A stretch of 64,000 nt of DNA. Source: QAND01 sp003150225. Its GTDB lineage: Bacteria > Bacillota > Clostridia > Christensenellales > QAND01. Positions 51,527 through 59,756 of this stretch are shown one piece after another (position 1 is the stretch's first letter; the number at the start of each line of letters is the position of its first letter). Under the pieces are notes generated by a model that did no database searches, had not been told where the DNA came from, and saw only the letters and a list, made by a program, of their open reading frames with translations. The stretch is from positions 868,001 through 932,000 of the forward strand of contig NZ_CP076563.1 in NCBI RefSeq assembly GCF_044357945.1, given 5' to 3'. The translations under genes and the position numbers were made by a program.

Positions 51527-51818
51527 TCCCCCGTTTTGCCCCCCGGAATCAAAAAACACCCGTTTTCCCGGATTTCTTCATACAGGGATATCCCAGACGA
51601 AGCCGGGCAAACTGGGCCGCGGCCGGGCTTAGTCTCCGTCCCTCGCCACGAGGCCCCCGTTGCCTTAGATAGGCTGGCGTGGTATAGTGAGGAGGTTGTT
51701 TTGGAAGCCATTTTGGGCCAACGCAATGCTCTGTTTCCGTGAAATCCAGTCCGCCCCCATGAACATGACCTATGGGCGTCTTAGTCCGTGGGTTTTTATT
51801 TTGCCTGGAGTGATCCCC
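51527..51818. other. Divergent intergenic region with antiporter leader
   Basis: Part of a 363-base gap between the divergent ABC-2 ATPase (51455) and antiporter (51819) genes. A plus-strand promoter, TTGCCT (51660-51665) and TATAGT (51683-51688) with 17-base spacing, would give a leader of about 125 bases. The leader contains AGGAGG (51690-51695) followed by a 13-codon frame from TTG (51701-51742) and a GCCCCCATG/CTATGGGCG hairpin (51753-51778). I see no known riboswitch in it. Confidence 0.5.
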
Positions 51819-52763
51819 ATGTCTGTAACCGTCATCGTTCTGCTGTTTCTACTGGGCCTTGTTCTGATCGTCAAAGGCGGCGATTTCTTTGTGGACGCCG
51901 CTGCCTGGATGGCCGAGGTATCCGGCATTCCAAAGGTGATCATCGGAGCAACAGTGGTAAGCCTTGCCACCACTCTTCCCGAGCTTCTGGTCTCCCTGCT
52001 TGCCGCCACCCAGGGAAAAGCGGATATGGCAGTGGGCAACGCGGTGGGTTCCGTCACCGCAAACCTAGGTCTTATCCTCAGTCTGTGCGCCCTGTTCCTG
52101 CCTTTTGCATTCCGTCGAAAGGAATACGCTGCCAAAGCCCTTCTGATGATCGCGGCTGTAGGGGTGCTTTATGCTTGCTCTCTTGAAGGCTTCCTCTCCA
52201 CGCTGGGAGTTCTTCTGCTGTTCCTCATCTGTGCGCTGTTTTTCTACGAGAACATCCGATCCGCCAAGCGGCAGATCCTTCCCGCCCATAACCGCCCATC
52301 TCCCACCAAAAACCAGGTCACCGCAAACCTCTTCAAATTCGCTTTTGGCACCCTGGGTATCATCATCGGCGCCCGGCTTCTGGTAGACCAAGGAAGCGCC
52401 CTAGCCGCTCTCTTGGGAGTGCCAGAGGGGATCATCAGCGTCACCGTCATTGCCATAGGCACCTCCCTGCCGGAGCTGGTCACCACCGTAGCCTCCATTC
52501 TCAAAAAGCAGGGTTCCCTGTCGGTGGGCAACATTCTGGGCGCCAATATCATTGACACCACCCTCATCGTGCCTCTTTGCGGCATGATCGCCCGCAACCC
52601 GCTTGCCATCTCTCCCCAATCCCTCACCCTGGACCTTCCCATCTGCCTTGCCATGTGCCTTGTTTTTACGGCGCCCATGCTGTGCAAGGGAAAGCTCATG
52701 CGCTGGCAGGGCGTTGCCGCCCTGACCCTTTATGGGGTATACCTAGGACTATTGGTATTTTAG
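51819..52763 (+). CDS. Calcium/sodium antiporter (CaCA family, YrbG type)
   Basis: A 314-residue cation exchanger with ten membrane helices in two inverted repeats. Each repeat has an alpha motif: GATVVSLATTLPELLVSLLA near 40-60 and VIAIGTSLPELVTTVAS near 215-232, containing the Glu residues that bind the ion. The start at 51819 follows CTGGAG; an upstream frame from 51687 would translate the leader. It most likely exports Ca2+ in exchange for Na+ or H+. Single gene. Confidence 0.9.
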   Translation: MSVTVIVLLFLLGLVLIVKGGDFFVDAAAWMAEVSGIPKVIIGATVVSLATTLPELLVSLLAATQGKADMAVGNAVGSVTANLGLILSLCALFLPFAFRRKEYAAKALLMIAAVGVLYACSLEGFLSTLGVLLLFLICALFFYENIRSAKRQILPAHNRPSPTKNQVTANLFKFAFGTLGIIIGARLLVDQGSALAALLGVPEGIISVTVIAIGTSLPELVTTVASILKKQGSLSVGNILGANIIDTTLIVPLCGMIARNPLAISPQSLTLDLPICLAMCLVFTAPMLCKGKLMRWQGVAALTLYGVYLGLLVF

Positions 52764-52768
52764 CCAAA

Positions 52769-52806
52769 CAAAAAGGGCCGGATGGTTGCATCCGGCCCTT
52801 TTTTGC
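52769..52806. terminator. Bidirectional terminator between antiporter and ferredoxin
   Basis: AAAAAGGGCCGGATG pairs with CATCCGGCCCTTTTTT around a GTTG loop. Confidence 0.9.
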
Positions 52807-52994
52807 TACTGGATCTCGATGACGCTGACGGGACAGCTGTTGGCAGCGCTCTGGGCGCTTTCCTCCGCCCCGGCGGGGATGGGATCCACAAAGCTTTCGG
52901 CCTTGCCCTCCTCGTTAAAGACAAAGACCTGGGGACACATGCTGACGCAGAGCCCACAGCTGATGCATCCGGTTTGATCAACATACGCATTCAT
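52806..52994 (-). CDS. Single-cluster 4Fe-4S ferredoxin
   Basis: A 62-residue electron carrier with one 4Fe-4S cluster: C10, C13, C16 in CISCGLC, plus C20 and C54 (NSCPVSVIEI). The body is acidic, as expected for a low-potential soluble ferredoxin of the Thermotoga/Bacillus type. The ATG at 52994 follows AGGAGGTATG. It may serve the 2-oxoacid oxidoreductase elsewhere in the window, but is not in its operon. Confidence 0.92.
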   Translation of the reverse strand: MNAYVDQTGCISCGLCVSMCPQVFVFNEEGKAESFVDPIPAGAEESAQSAANSCPVSVIEIQ

Positions 52995-53055
52995 AAGGCA
53001 TACCTCCTACTGTATTCCTTTCTATGATTCACATTTTTACCGGTCCTATTCAGTT

Positions 53056-53226
53056 TTAACCCCGGCTGTTTGGATGGGATTTCATATAGTGCTCGGCCCA
53101 CATCTGCAGCTCGCCCAGGGTAGAGATCTCCATGCCCGTATCGATAACGGCATTCTGAACCGGAGCAGGGAGCTTTAAGAAGTATTCCCGCACGTCGTTG
53201 TTGTACATATAATCCTCTCGTGACAT
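53056..53226 (-). CDS. Small hypothetical protein
   Basis: A 56-residue soluble protein: MSREDYMYNNDVREYFLKLPAP, then VQNAVIDTGMEISTLGELQMWAEHYM. Mostly helical by composition; no cysteine, no signal. The start is ATG 53226 after AGAGGTGAG; the longer frame to 53370 would translate a terminator. Similar small proteins occur in Clostridia, but I cannot name a family or role. Confidence 0.6.
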   Translation of the reverse strand: MSREDYMYNNDVREYFLKLPAPVQNAVIDTGMEISTLGELQMWAEHYMKSHPNSRG

Positions 53227-53271
53227 TCCACTCACCTCTGCATTAGGATGCCACCCAAGCTCTTTTCCATA

Positions 53272-53303
53272 CAAAAAGCCCGTTCCGCAGAACGGGCTTT
53301 CCC
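53272..53303 (-). terminator. Terminator after the taurine/nitrate-type ABC operon
   Basis: On the minus strand AAAGCCCGTTC pairs with GAACGGGCTTTTT around TGCG, eleven bases past the ATPase stop. Confidence 0.88.
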
Positions 53304-53312
53304 TAACGCGAT

Positions 53313-53921
53313 TCACAGGCTGGAATCCAACCCCTTTCCCAAGGGCTCCATGGCAATCACCCTTTGACACAGGGCCTGGGCAACATCGGCCTCATGGGTC
53401 ACAAGCACTCCGGTTTTTCCCCTGAGGTGCTCTTTCAGGCGGGACAGCACCACAGCCCGGTTTTTTTCATCCAATCCATAGACCGGCTCGTCGTATAGCA
53501 TCACATCCCCATCATGGGCAATGGCCCGGGCAATGGCCACTCGGCGAGCCATGCCAAAGCTCAGCTCCTTTACCGGTCGAAGGCCCGCGTCCCCCTGGAT
53601 CCCGAGGCTGTCTAAAATCTCCCTAGCTCGCGCCAAATCGGGATGGGGCATGGCCGCCAATAGATTGGCCTCCGCTCCCTTATGGAGGATCAGGCGGTTC
53701 TCAGCAAAAAGATAGGTAATCCGTTTCCCCTCCATGCCAAGCACCTCTCCTCCATCCGGCGTAAGGATGCCGCTTAAAAGATTCAGCACCGTGGTTTTCC
53801 CGCAACCGGACGGGCCCATGAGGGCCACCATCTCGCCATCCCGCACCGCAAGGTCAAAGCCGTGCAGCACCTTATTTCCACCAAAGGACTTCTCAATCCC
53901 CTGCAACGCAATTCCCATCAT
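53313..53921 (-). CDS. ABC importer ATP-binding protein (SsuB/TauB-like)
   Basis: A short ATPase of 202 residues: Walker [12 protein letters not shown] (about 36-46), an unusual signature LSFGMARR in place of LSGGQ, Walker B VMLYDEPVYGLD and H-loop VTHEAD. The short C-terminus fits the nitrate/sulfonate/taurine class. It overlaps the permease gene by four bases. The changed signature residues occur in a subset of these importers and do not by themselves mean inactivity. Confidence 0.85.
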   Translation of the reverse strand: MMGIALQGIEKSFGGNKVLHGFDLAVRDGEMVALMGPSGCGKTTVLNLLSGILTPDGGEVLGMEGKRITYLFAENRLILHKGAEANLLAAMPHPDLARAREILDSLGIQGDAGLRPVKELSFGMARRVAIARAIAHDGDVMLYDEPVYGLDEKNRAVVLSRLKEHLRGKTGVLVTHEADVAQALCQRVIAMEPLGKGLDSSL

Positions 53922-54664
53922 CCCACCAACCTCCGCAATCCTCGCTCGATGAACACGCTGAGGATGATCAGTGCCGCAGTGACGGCAAAGAGATCGGTGG
54001 TCTCCAGATATACCTTGGCGTCGGACAACAGCCCCCCGATGGCATACCGTGGGCTACCGATAACCTCGGCCGCCACCGCAGCCTTAAAGGCTAGACCCAT
54101 GGAGGAGGCGGTCGACGCCATCAGATAGGGTCGGACGGAGGGAACCCAGATATACCGCAAGGTGTCATAGGGGCGAAACTCATAAAGCCGAGCCATATGC
54201 AGCATCCCCTCGTCGGTACTGGCAATGCCCTCCCGCACCCCTTCGTAAACAATGGGCAAGGTCATGATAGCGGCAGTCAAAACCGGCACCTGGCCGGTTT
54301 TCAGCCATAGCAGAGCCAGTATGATAAAGGACGCAAAAGGCGTGCTTCTGGCCACCGCGATAAAGGGGGAAAAAACCGCCCGCAGCCAGGAGGATGCAGC
54401 GCAGGCCACCGCCAGCAAACCCCCGGTAAATGCTCCAATTAAAAAGCCCGCCATCACCCGCACAAAGGTGGATCCGATGGCTAGGTAAAATTCTCCCTCC
54501 CCTAAAAGCTCCGCCAACCGCCGAAAGGTGGCAAAGGGAGAGGGCAGCAGAACCTCGTGGCCCACCAAAAGGGATAAGAGCTGCCAGGCGGCGATCCATA
54601 TCGCCGCCACAACAGCCCATTTTCCTATGCTCCTTAGAATATTATGTTTCTTACTGGGCGCCAT
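53918..54664 (-). CDS. ABC importer permease (SsuC/TauC-like)
   Basis: A 248-residue permease with six membrane helices; the EAA loop region reads RLYEFRPYDTLRYIWVPSVRPYL near 155-177. AVVAAIWIAAWQLLSLLVGHEVLLPSPFATFRRLAELL opens the family as in sulfonate/nitrate permeases. It overlaps the binding-protein gene by 14 bases and the ATPase gene by four. Confidence 0.87.
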   Translation of the reverse strand: MAPSKKHNILRSIGKWAVVAAIWIAAWQLLSLLVGHEVLLPSPFATFRRLAELLGEGEFYLAIGSTFVRVMAGFLIGAFTGGLLAVACAASSWLRAVFSPFIAVARSTPFASFIILALLWLKTGQVPVLTAAIMTLPIVYEGVREGIASTDEGMLHMARLYEFRPYDTLRYIWVPSVRPYLMASTASSMGLAFKAAVAAEVIGSPRYAIGGLLSDAKVYLETTDLFAVTAALIILSVFIERGLRRLVG

Positions 54665-55637
54665 AGTAGAAGTCAGCCTGGGGCATCTCGCCGCCCACGG
54701 ACTTGGGGTTGGCTTCGTACAAAGCGGTCAAGAAAGTCTCCATGGCGGATTTCATCTCATCGCCCGCCAAATAGGTGATGTTGCACCGGGGCAGCGCGCT
54801 CTTAACCACCGCTTCCGCCATAATATCGGCCTCGCCGATGATCCTGGCGGTCTCCTCCACCTCTTCATTGGCAAAGGTGGTGGAAGCCTGGTACTCCTTT
54901 AAAAAGGCCTGGATCTGGGCGTCATCCACATCAGCCTTGGCCACGATGCATCCCATGACCAGGGGAACATCTCCGTTGGCCTCCTTCCAGGCCTGGGTCA
55001 TATCCACAGCGATTTTCATCTCAGGGGTTTTGCCGGTGATGGAGGTCACAAAGGGCTCGGGCACCATGATGACCTCAGCCGTACCGGCGGCGGCCAGGGC
55101 GGCCACCTCAGCATGTTCGCTGCGATACTCCACCGTCACGTCGGCACCGGGGGTCAGGCCGTTCTTCTGCAGCAGATCATTCAGAATGTACTCCGGCGTG
55201 GAACCCTGGCCGGATGTATAGATGGTCTTGCCGCGGAGATCGGCTATGGATTTCACGCTGTCGTCGCTGCTGAGAATATATAGCACGCCCAGGGTATTGA
55301 TGGCCAGCACCCTGGTGTTCCCCTCGGTCTTTTTGTAAAGCACCGCCGCCAGATTGGTGGGAACCGCCGCAATATTCACCTGGCCAGAGATGAACTTGGC
55401 GGCCATGTCGTCAGGGGATGCAATCACCTCGACGCTTCCGTACTGGTCCTCATTTTCAATGATCTTCACAGCGCCCAGCGCGGTAGGGCCCTTCAGCACC
55501 CCAATCTTCAGGTCCTTCATGGAAGTGGGCTCCGCGGAAGGCTGGGGATTGTTACCGCCGCCGCAGCCCGCCAGCGCGCCGATTAACAGCAATGCTGCCA
55601 ATAGCATGGTGATCGCTCTACTCTGTCTCCGTTTCAT
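54651..55637 (-). CDS. ABC importer substrate-binding lipoprotein (NMT1/SsuA-like)
   Basis: A 328-residue type 2 solute-binding protein. A basic start and hydrophobic core lead to a lipobox (ALAGCGGG). The body has KIGVLKGPTALGAVKI, DDMAAKFISGQVNIAAVPTNLAAVLY, LRGKTIYTSGQGSTPEYILNDLL and VPEPFVTSI, typical of the NMT1/aliphatic sulfonate family. The start is ATG 55637 with GGGAGGG eight bases away. Substrate unknown; sulfonates, nitrate, pyrimidine precursors or metal chelates are all possible. Confidence 0.85.
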   Translation of the reverse strand: MKRRQSRAITMLLAALLLIGALAGCGGGNNPQPSAEPTSMKDLKIGVLKGPTALGAVKIIENEDQYGSVEVIASPDDMAAKFISGQVNIAAVPTNLAAVLYKKTEGNTRVLAINTLGVLYILSSDDSVKSIADLRGKTIYTSGQGSTPEYILNDLLQKNGLTPGADVTVEYRSEHAEVAALAAAGTAEVIMVPEPFVTSITGKTPEMKIAVDMTQAWKEANGDVPLVMGCIVAKADVDDAQIQAFLKEYQASTTFANEEVEETARIIGEADIMAEAVVKSALPRCNITYLAGDEMKSAMETFLTALYEANPKSVGGEMPQADFYYGAQ

Positions 55638-55680
55638 CAAAATTCCCTCCCTAAAATTATCATATCATGATTTATTTATT

Positions 55681-55716
55681 AATCTGTTGGGGCGAATTCT
55701 CGCCCCTATAACAGAT
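55681..55716 (-). terminator. Hairpin between crp and the ABC operon
   Basis: ATCTGTT...GGGGCGA and TCGCCCC...AACAGAT form a two-part inverted repeat around ATTC that includes the crp stop codon. The trailing sequence is AT-rich without a clean T-run, so it may be a weak terminator or processing stem that lowers read-through from crp into the transporter genes. Confidence 0.5.
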
Positions 55717-56344
55717 AAATCCGTTTTCCCTCCCGGCGTATGGCCCCCTCCGCTATGAGAGCATCCATCGCCCGGTAGACAGTGGCCCGGGAAACCGACA
55801 GCTTTGCCGCCAACTGCGCCATGTTATCCTCCAAGCGCACCGTACCCTCCTGATCCACGTTGTGATATAGATAGGAGAGCAGCTTGCTCTTGGCGTCGGT
55901 GCCAAAGAGCGCATCCACCCGGCCGCTCAAAAACCGGATACGGGAGCAAAGATAGCTCATATAGTTCTGTACCAGAACAAAATCCATAGAGAGCAGTTCC
56001 AGCACGGATTCCCGAGAAAGGAACAGCGCGGTGCATCCCTGGGGGCCAGCATAAATATCGGTTTCAAAGCGGGAAGCGTTTCCAAATACCGTAACCGCCC
56101 CAAACAGTCCGCCGGGCTCCAATACGCTCATGGGCATCCGTCTGCCCTCTACCGATGTCTTGCTGGTCAGCGCGCGGCCCTCCGCTACCATACCCAGTCC
56201 TTGATAAAACCGATCCTTCTGGTAGATAGCCTCCTCCGGCAAAAAGGATGCGGTACGAAGGACGGCAAGGGCTCGGTCCACCGTTTTAGGCGCTACGCCG
56301 CGCCATAGCGGACAGGCTTCCAATAACCGTCGGTATTCCTCCAT
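55706..56344 (-). CDS. Crp/Fnr-family transcription regulator
   Basis: A 212-residue regulator with an N-terminal cyclic-nucleotide-binding-like beta-barrel (about 20-130; VLEPGGLFGAVTVFGNAS) and a C-terminal winged helix (MAQLAAKLSVSRATVYRAMDALIAEGAIRREG, about 175-206). There is no N-terminal Cys cluster, so it is not a classical Fnr. It lies 68 bases before the substrate-binding gene, in the same direction, and probably controls that importer. RBS GGAGG(G) before ATG 56344. Confidence 0.85.
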   Translation of the reverse strand: MEEYRRLLEACPLWRGVAPKTVDRALAVLRTASFLPEEAIYQKDRFYQGLGMVAEGRALTSKTSVEGRRMPMSVLEPGGLFGAVTVFGNASRFETDIYAGPQGCTALFLSRESVLELLSMDFVLVQNYMSYLCSRIRFLSGRVDALFGTDAKSKLLSYLYHNVDQEGTVRLEDNMAQLAAKLSVSRATVYRAMDALIAEGAIRREGKRIYLL

Positions 56345-56368
56345 TACGCCCTCCTTTTTGTCTCATAT

Positions 56369-56387
56369 GATACACTTATAGTATATC
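56369..56387. promoter_or_regulatory. Imperfect palindrome upstream of crp
   Basis: GATACACT-TAT-AGTATATC is a near-symmetric 19-base site about 25 bases upstream of the crp start, in an AT-rich divergent region. It could be the regulator's own operator. A wider ATTTGT...ACAAAT pair lies at about 56398-56427. Confidence 0.35.
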
Positions 56388-56431
56388 CTTTTTTTGAGAT
56401 TTGTAAATAGATATTTTTTTCACAAATATAT

Positions 56432-56460
56432 TTGACATCGTATCCAATACCAGTTAGTAT
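56432..56460 (+). promoter_or_regulatory. SigA-type promoter of mntP
   Basis: A perfect TTGACA (56432-56437) and TAGTAT (56455-56460) are 17 bases apart, about 60 bases before the mntP start. Confidence 0.75.
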
Positions 56461-56519
56461 AGGTACAAAACCCTTGGGGTTATCAAAAATGGCATGGTTC
56501 CATGGATAGGAGTGGCGAA

Positions 56520-57089
56520 ATGGATCTATTGACCCTAATACTCACAGCCTGCGGGTTGGCCATGGACGCTTTTGCGGTGGCGGTCAGCAGCGGCATTACA
56601 GCCCGAGATCCTTTGGGGCCAAAAGCGCTGCGGATGGGTTTTTTCTTTGGATTTTTTCAGGCGCTCATGCCCCTCATCGGTTATTTTGCCGGGATGTCCA
56701 TCATGGCCTATATCCAGCACGTAGATCACTTTGTCGCCTTCGGCCTCCTCGCCTTTGTGGGCGGAAAGATGTTGCTGGACGGTATCCGGGGGGAGGAGGA
56801 CTGCGAAGCGAAGGGGGACTCGTTCCGCATCCAAACCCTTTTAATCCTCTCCATCGCCACCAGTATCGACGCCCTGGCGGTGGGCATCAGCTTTGCTGCG
56901 GTATCCGCCAACATCTGGCTTAGCGCCGGCCTCATTGGCGTAATTACCTTTTCGCTCAGCTATTTGGGAGTATTCTTCGGCAAGCGGCTGAGCTGTGCCT
57001 TTCAAAAGAAGGCAGTGGTTACAGGAGGCGTCGTTTTGATCCTCATCGGAGCCAAAATCCTGTTGGAGCATCTGGGCATTCTCGGCTGA
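56520..57089 (+). CDS. mntP: Manganese efflux pump MntP
   Basis: A 189-residue membrane protein with six helices in two repeats, each starting with an AMDAFAVAVSSG / SIDALAVGISFA motif that holds conserved Asp residues (about 15-25 and 115-127). Length and motifs match MntP (YebN). The start at 56520 follows AGGAGTGG; an upstream codon at 56502 is less likely. Mn2+ riboswitches often precede this gene but none is visible in the 60-base leader. Confidence 0.93.
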   Translation: MDLLTLILTACGLAMDAFAVAVSSGITARDPLGPKALRMGFFFGFFQALMPLIGYFAGMSIMAYIQHVDHFVAFGLLAFVGGKMLLDGIRGEEDCEAKGDSFRIQTLLILSIATSIDALAVGISFAAVSANIWLSAGLIGVITFSLSYLGVFFGKRLSCAFQKKAVVTGGVVLILIGAKILLEHLGILG

Positions 57090-57141
57090 TTTCCCATTTA
57101 CTACGGTTATCTTATTTTTATATATTTAGGAAGTGATCCAT

Positions 57142-57624
57142 ATGAACAACACCAAACGCCTGGCCTATGGAGGACTCCTAGCCGCCCTGATCATGGTGGC
57201 CACAGCCTATCTAAAGTTCCCCACCACCCTAGGGTACATCCACATTGGAGACGGGATTATCTATCTATCCGCCGCCATTCTGGGGCCCTTTGCGGGCTTG
57301 GTGGCCGCCGTGGGTAGCTGCCTGGCAGACCTTTTGGCAGGCTATGTTACCTATGCCCCCATCACCTTTATCATCAAAGGCATCATGGGGCTTGTGGCAG
57401 GCTATCTGCTCCAAAAAAAGACCCGGTCCGTAGCCTATTCCGCCCTGTTGCTCCTGCTGTTGCAGGCCTTTATGGTGCTGGGGTATTTCCTCTTCGAGGC
57501 CATTCTCTACGGCATGCCCGCCGCTCTTCCCTCCGCAGGATTTAACTGCATCCAGGGGATCGCTGGCGTGGCCATCGGATTGGCCGCCATTCTATTCACC
57601 CAAAAGCTGATGCCGAAAAAATGA
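57142..57624 (+). CDS. ECF transporter substrate-binding (S) component
   Basis: A 160-residue membrane protein with about five or six helices: RLAYGGLLAALIMVATAYLKFP first, then GYIHIGDGIIYLSAAILGPFAGLVAAVGSCLADLL, which resembles the helix 2-3 region of ECF S-components for vitamins. The ligand cannot be told from sequence. No EcfAAT module is near. The start is ATG 57142, eight bases after AGGAAG; a GTG at 57133 overlaps that site. It follows mntP by 52 bases with no terminator between, so cotranscription is possible. Confidence 0.8.
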   Translation: MNNTKRLAYGGLLAALIMVATAYLKFPTTLGYIHIGDGIIYLSAAILGPFAGLVAAVGSCLADLLAGYVTYAPITFIIKGIMGLVAGYLLQKKTRSVAYSALLLLLLQAFMVLGYFLFEAILYGMPAALPSAGFNCIQGIAGVAIGLAAILFTQKLMPKK

Positions 57625-57633
57625 CCTCTGACC

Positions 57634-57667
57634 AAAAAGCCGCCCGATTCTGGGCGGCTTTTTTCAT
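57634..57667 (+). terminator. Terminator after the ECF S-component gene
   Basis: AAAAAGCCGCCCGA pairs with TGGGCGGCTTTTTT around a TTC-type loop. Confidence 0.9.
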
Positions 57668-57794
57668 CTCGCCAGCCGCCTTTCCATATCCCTTCCGGTT
57701 CTCTGTAATCGTGTCCGATAAAAGGGAACCCCTTTCCCCTCTCTTTTTCCGCTCAATAGAATAGCACGGGATTGAGGGTTCCCTCATTTTAGCC

Positions 57795-57823
57795 TTGTCT
57801 AAATAAGGCGAGCCCTGTAAAAT
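57795..57823 (+). promoter_or_regulatory. Promoter of glpK
   Basis: TTGTCT (57795-57800) and TAAAAT (57818-57823) are 17 bases apart. A small palindrome, TGAGGGTTCCCTCA (57773-57786), lies directly upstream of the -35 element and may be an operator. Confidence 0.6.
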
Positions 57824-57829
57824 ATGGGT

Positions 57830-58013
57830 GGAATTCAGAAATTGATCAACGAGATGTCAAACCGTCCAACCTGGGTTTGGACGGCGTGTGTTGTTGCGTT
57901 CTGTTCGCCGGCATGCTCTGCCGGCGGCAGGGCAGCAGCGCAATACAAGGTTTTCCGCAGCCACAGGATGGAATTGGCCCGCGGACAGCTGAAAAACCCT
58001 AGGGGGGCGTTCC
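57830..58013 (+). promoter_or_regulatory. Structured glpK leader, possible cis-regulatory RNA
   Basis: The predicted glpK transcript has a leader of about 185 bases. It holds a perfect 8-bp hairpin CCGTCCAA/TTGGACGG (57862-57884), a perfect 7-bp hairpin CGCCGGC/GCCGGCG (57906-57926) and further G/C-rich pairing. No T-tract terminator is visible, so control would act on translation, stability or protein binding. I do not recognise a known riboswitch class. The remaining sequence 57668-57794 contains only a GGGAACCCC-type repeat and no gene. Confidence 0.45.
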
Positions 58014-59501
58014 ATGGAAACCTTTATCCTATCCATCGATCAGGGCACCACCAGTACCAGAGCCATTCTATTCGATGCCGCAGGGGCCCCTCGCGCCTCC
58101 TATGGAGTGGAGCTGCGGCAATACTATCCCCAGCCAGGTTTTGTGGAGCACGATCCCACGGAGATCATCGGCAGCGTATACCAGTGCATACATGGCGTTC
58201 TGGAAAAAGCCGACGTCTCTCCCCAGCAGATTCAAGCCATCGGCATCACAAACCAGAGGGAGACGGTAATCGCCTTTGATCCCCAAACCGGAAAACCCCT
58301 ATTAAACGCCATCGTGTGGCAGTGCCGCCGCAGCGCCGATATCTGCGCCGAGCTACGCCAGGACGGCATGGCCTCCACCATCAAACACAAGACGGGGTTG
58401 GTCATCGATCCCTATTTTACCGCCACAAAAATTCAATGGATCTTTGAAAACGTTCCGGGAGCTTACAAGCGGGCCATGGACGGCCGGCTTTGCTTTGCCA
58501 CCGTGGACGCCTGGATCCTCTACCACCTCACCGGAAAACGGGTGTTCGCTACCGATGTAACCAATGCCAGCCGTACCATGCTCTTTAACATCAACACCCT
58601 GGACTATGACGACGAGCTATTAACCGCCTTTGCAGTACCCCGGTACGCCCTGCCCCAGGTGCTGCCCTCCTGCGGTGTCATGGGTTATACCGACCCAAGC
58701 ATCCTGGGAGTTGAGATTCCCATCGCCGCCATGGCCGGAGACCAGCAGGCCGCCTTGTTTGGCCATGGCTGTCTTCGCCGGGGCGATGCCAAAAACACCT
58801 ATGGCACCGGTTGTTTTCTCCTGATGAACATCGGAGAGAAACCTGTGATGACCCGAGATCTCATCACCACCCTAACCGCCACCTCCGACGGCAGCACCCA
58901 ATACGCCCTGGAAGGCAGCGTCTTTGTGGCGGGCGCCGCCGTAAAATGGCTCCGGGATCAGCTGGGCATCATCAAGAGCGCCGCACAAACCGAGGCCATG
59001 GCTCTTTCCGTCCGAGACAGCGGCGGCGTATATGTGGTTCCTGCCTTCACCGGGTTGGGCGCCCCCTACTGGAACATGGATAGCCGAGGGCTCATCATCG
59101 GCCTCACCCGAGGAACCCGGCGGGAGCATATCGTCCGAGCCACCCTGGAATCCATCGCATACAGCACCATGGACGTGCTGAACCTCATGGCCATGGCCGC
59201 CCAGAACCCCATCTTCGCGCTCAAGGTGGATGGAGGGGCCTGCGCCAACGATTTTCTCATGCAGTTCCAGGCCGATCTCATGGGAGCGCGGGTTCTCCGG
59301 CCCCAATACCAGGAGGCCACCGCCCTGGGCGCCGCCTATCTCGCCGGCATTGCCGTGGGATTCTACGGGGAAAACGATCCCATCAACCTATGGGAACTGG
59401 AGCAGGAGTTCTCTCCCACCATGGCAAAGGACGTCCGGACGGAGCTGCTGCATAAGTGGCATGACGCCGTGGGACGCACCCTGGACTGGGCCAAACAGTA
59501 A
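58014..59501 (+). CDS. glpK: Glycerol kinase
   Basis: Phosphorylates glycerol to glycerol 3-phosphate. The 495 residues match FGGY-family GlpK in full: SIDQGTTSTRAILFD (ATP site), GITNQRETVIAFD, WQCRRSADICAEL, KTGLVIDPYFTATKIQWI, GDQQAALFGHGC, KNTYGTGCFLLMN and VDGGACANDFLMQFQADLMG. The ATG at 58014 follows AGGGGGGCG. No glpF or glpD is adjacent, so it is a stand-alone transcript with a terminator at both ends. Confidence 0.96.
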   Translation: METFILSIDQGTTSTRAILFDAAGAPRASYGVELRQYYPQPGFVEHDPTEIIGSVYQCIHGVLEKADVSPQQIQAIGITNQRETVIAFDPQTGKPLLNAIVWQCRRSADICAELRQDGMASTIKHKTGLVIDPYFTATKIQWIFENVPGAYKRAMDGRLCFATVDAWILYHLTGKRVFATDVTNASRTMLFNINTLDYDDELLTAFAVPRYALPQVLPSCGVMGYTDPSILGVEIPIAAMAGDQQAALFGHGCLRRGDAKNTYGTGCFLLMNIGEKPVMTRDLITTLTATSDGSTQYALEGSVFVAGAAVKWLRDQLGIIKSAAQTEAMALSVRDSGGVYVVPAFTGLGAPYWNMDSRGLIIGLTRGTRREHIVRATLESIAYSTMDVLNLMAMAAQNPIFALKVDGGACANDFLMQFQADLMGARVLRPQYQEATALGAAYLAGIAVGFYGENDPINLWELEQEFSPTMAKDVRTELLHKWHDAVGRTLDWAKQ

Positions 59502-59508
59502 ACGGATC

Positions 59509-59540
59509 AAAAAGGGCCGGCTTTCGCCGGCCCTTTTTCT
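59509..59540 (+). terminator. Terminator after glpK
   Basis: AAAAAGGGCCGGC pairs with GCCGGCCCTTTTT around TTTC. Confidence 0.92.
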
Positions 59541-59756
59541 CTTTCTTTATCGTGGCGCCACAAACCTAAGAATCCGCTTCTCCTGAACGATGGGATTTAG
59601 CGTCAATACCCAGCTGGGCCACTCCCAGAAGTCAACCTCCCGCGCCCCGGTATGCCAATGGACTTCAGGGGCAACCCGGAGATTCGGGTAAAGGCCCCTT
59701 TTCCCTTCATCCTACCATGGCAAATCCCGCTTCCCGCTGGTTCCGGCCACAAATCC

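Noticed and set aside
51496..51726. Minus-strand frame in the ABC-2/antiporter gap
   Set aside because: It covers two promoters and its composition mirrors non-coding GC-rich sequence.
51701..51742. 13-codon leader peptide before the antiporter gene
   Set aside because: AGGAGG followed by TTG is suggestive, but the predicted transcription start lies within or next to that ribosome site, and the codons show no regulatory pattern.
56461..56519. Mn2+ (yybP-ykoY) riboswitch before mntP
   Set aside because: The leader is only about 60 bases and lacks the conserved yybP-ykoY elements.
59547..59711. Open frame of 54 codons on the minus strand after glpK
   Set aside because: The frame is rich in Trp, Val and Arg and reads protein-like, but has no start codon or ribosome site and no recognised family. 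It may be a gene fragment or chance.
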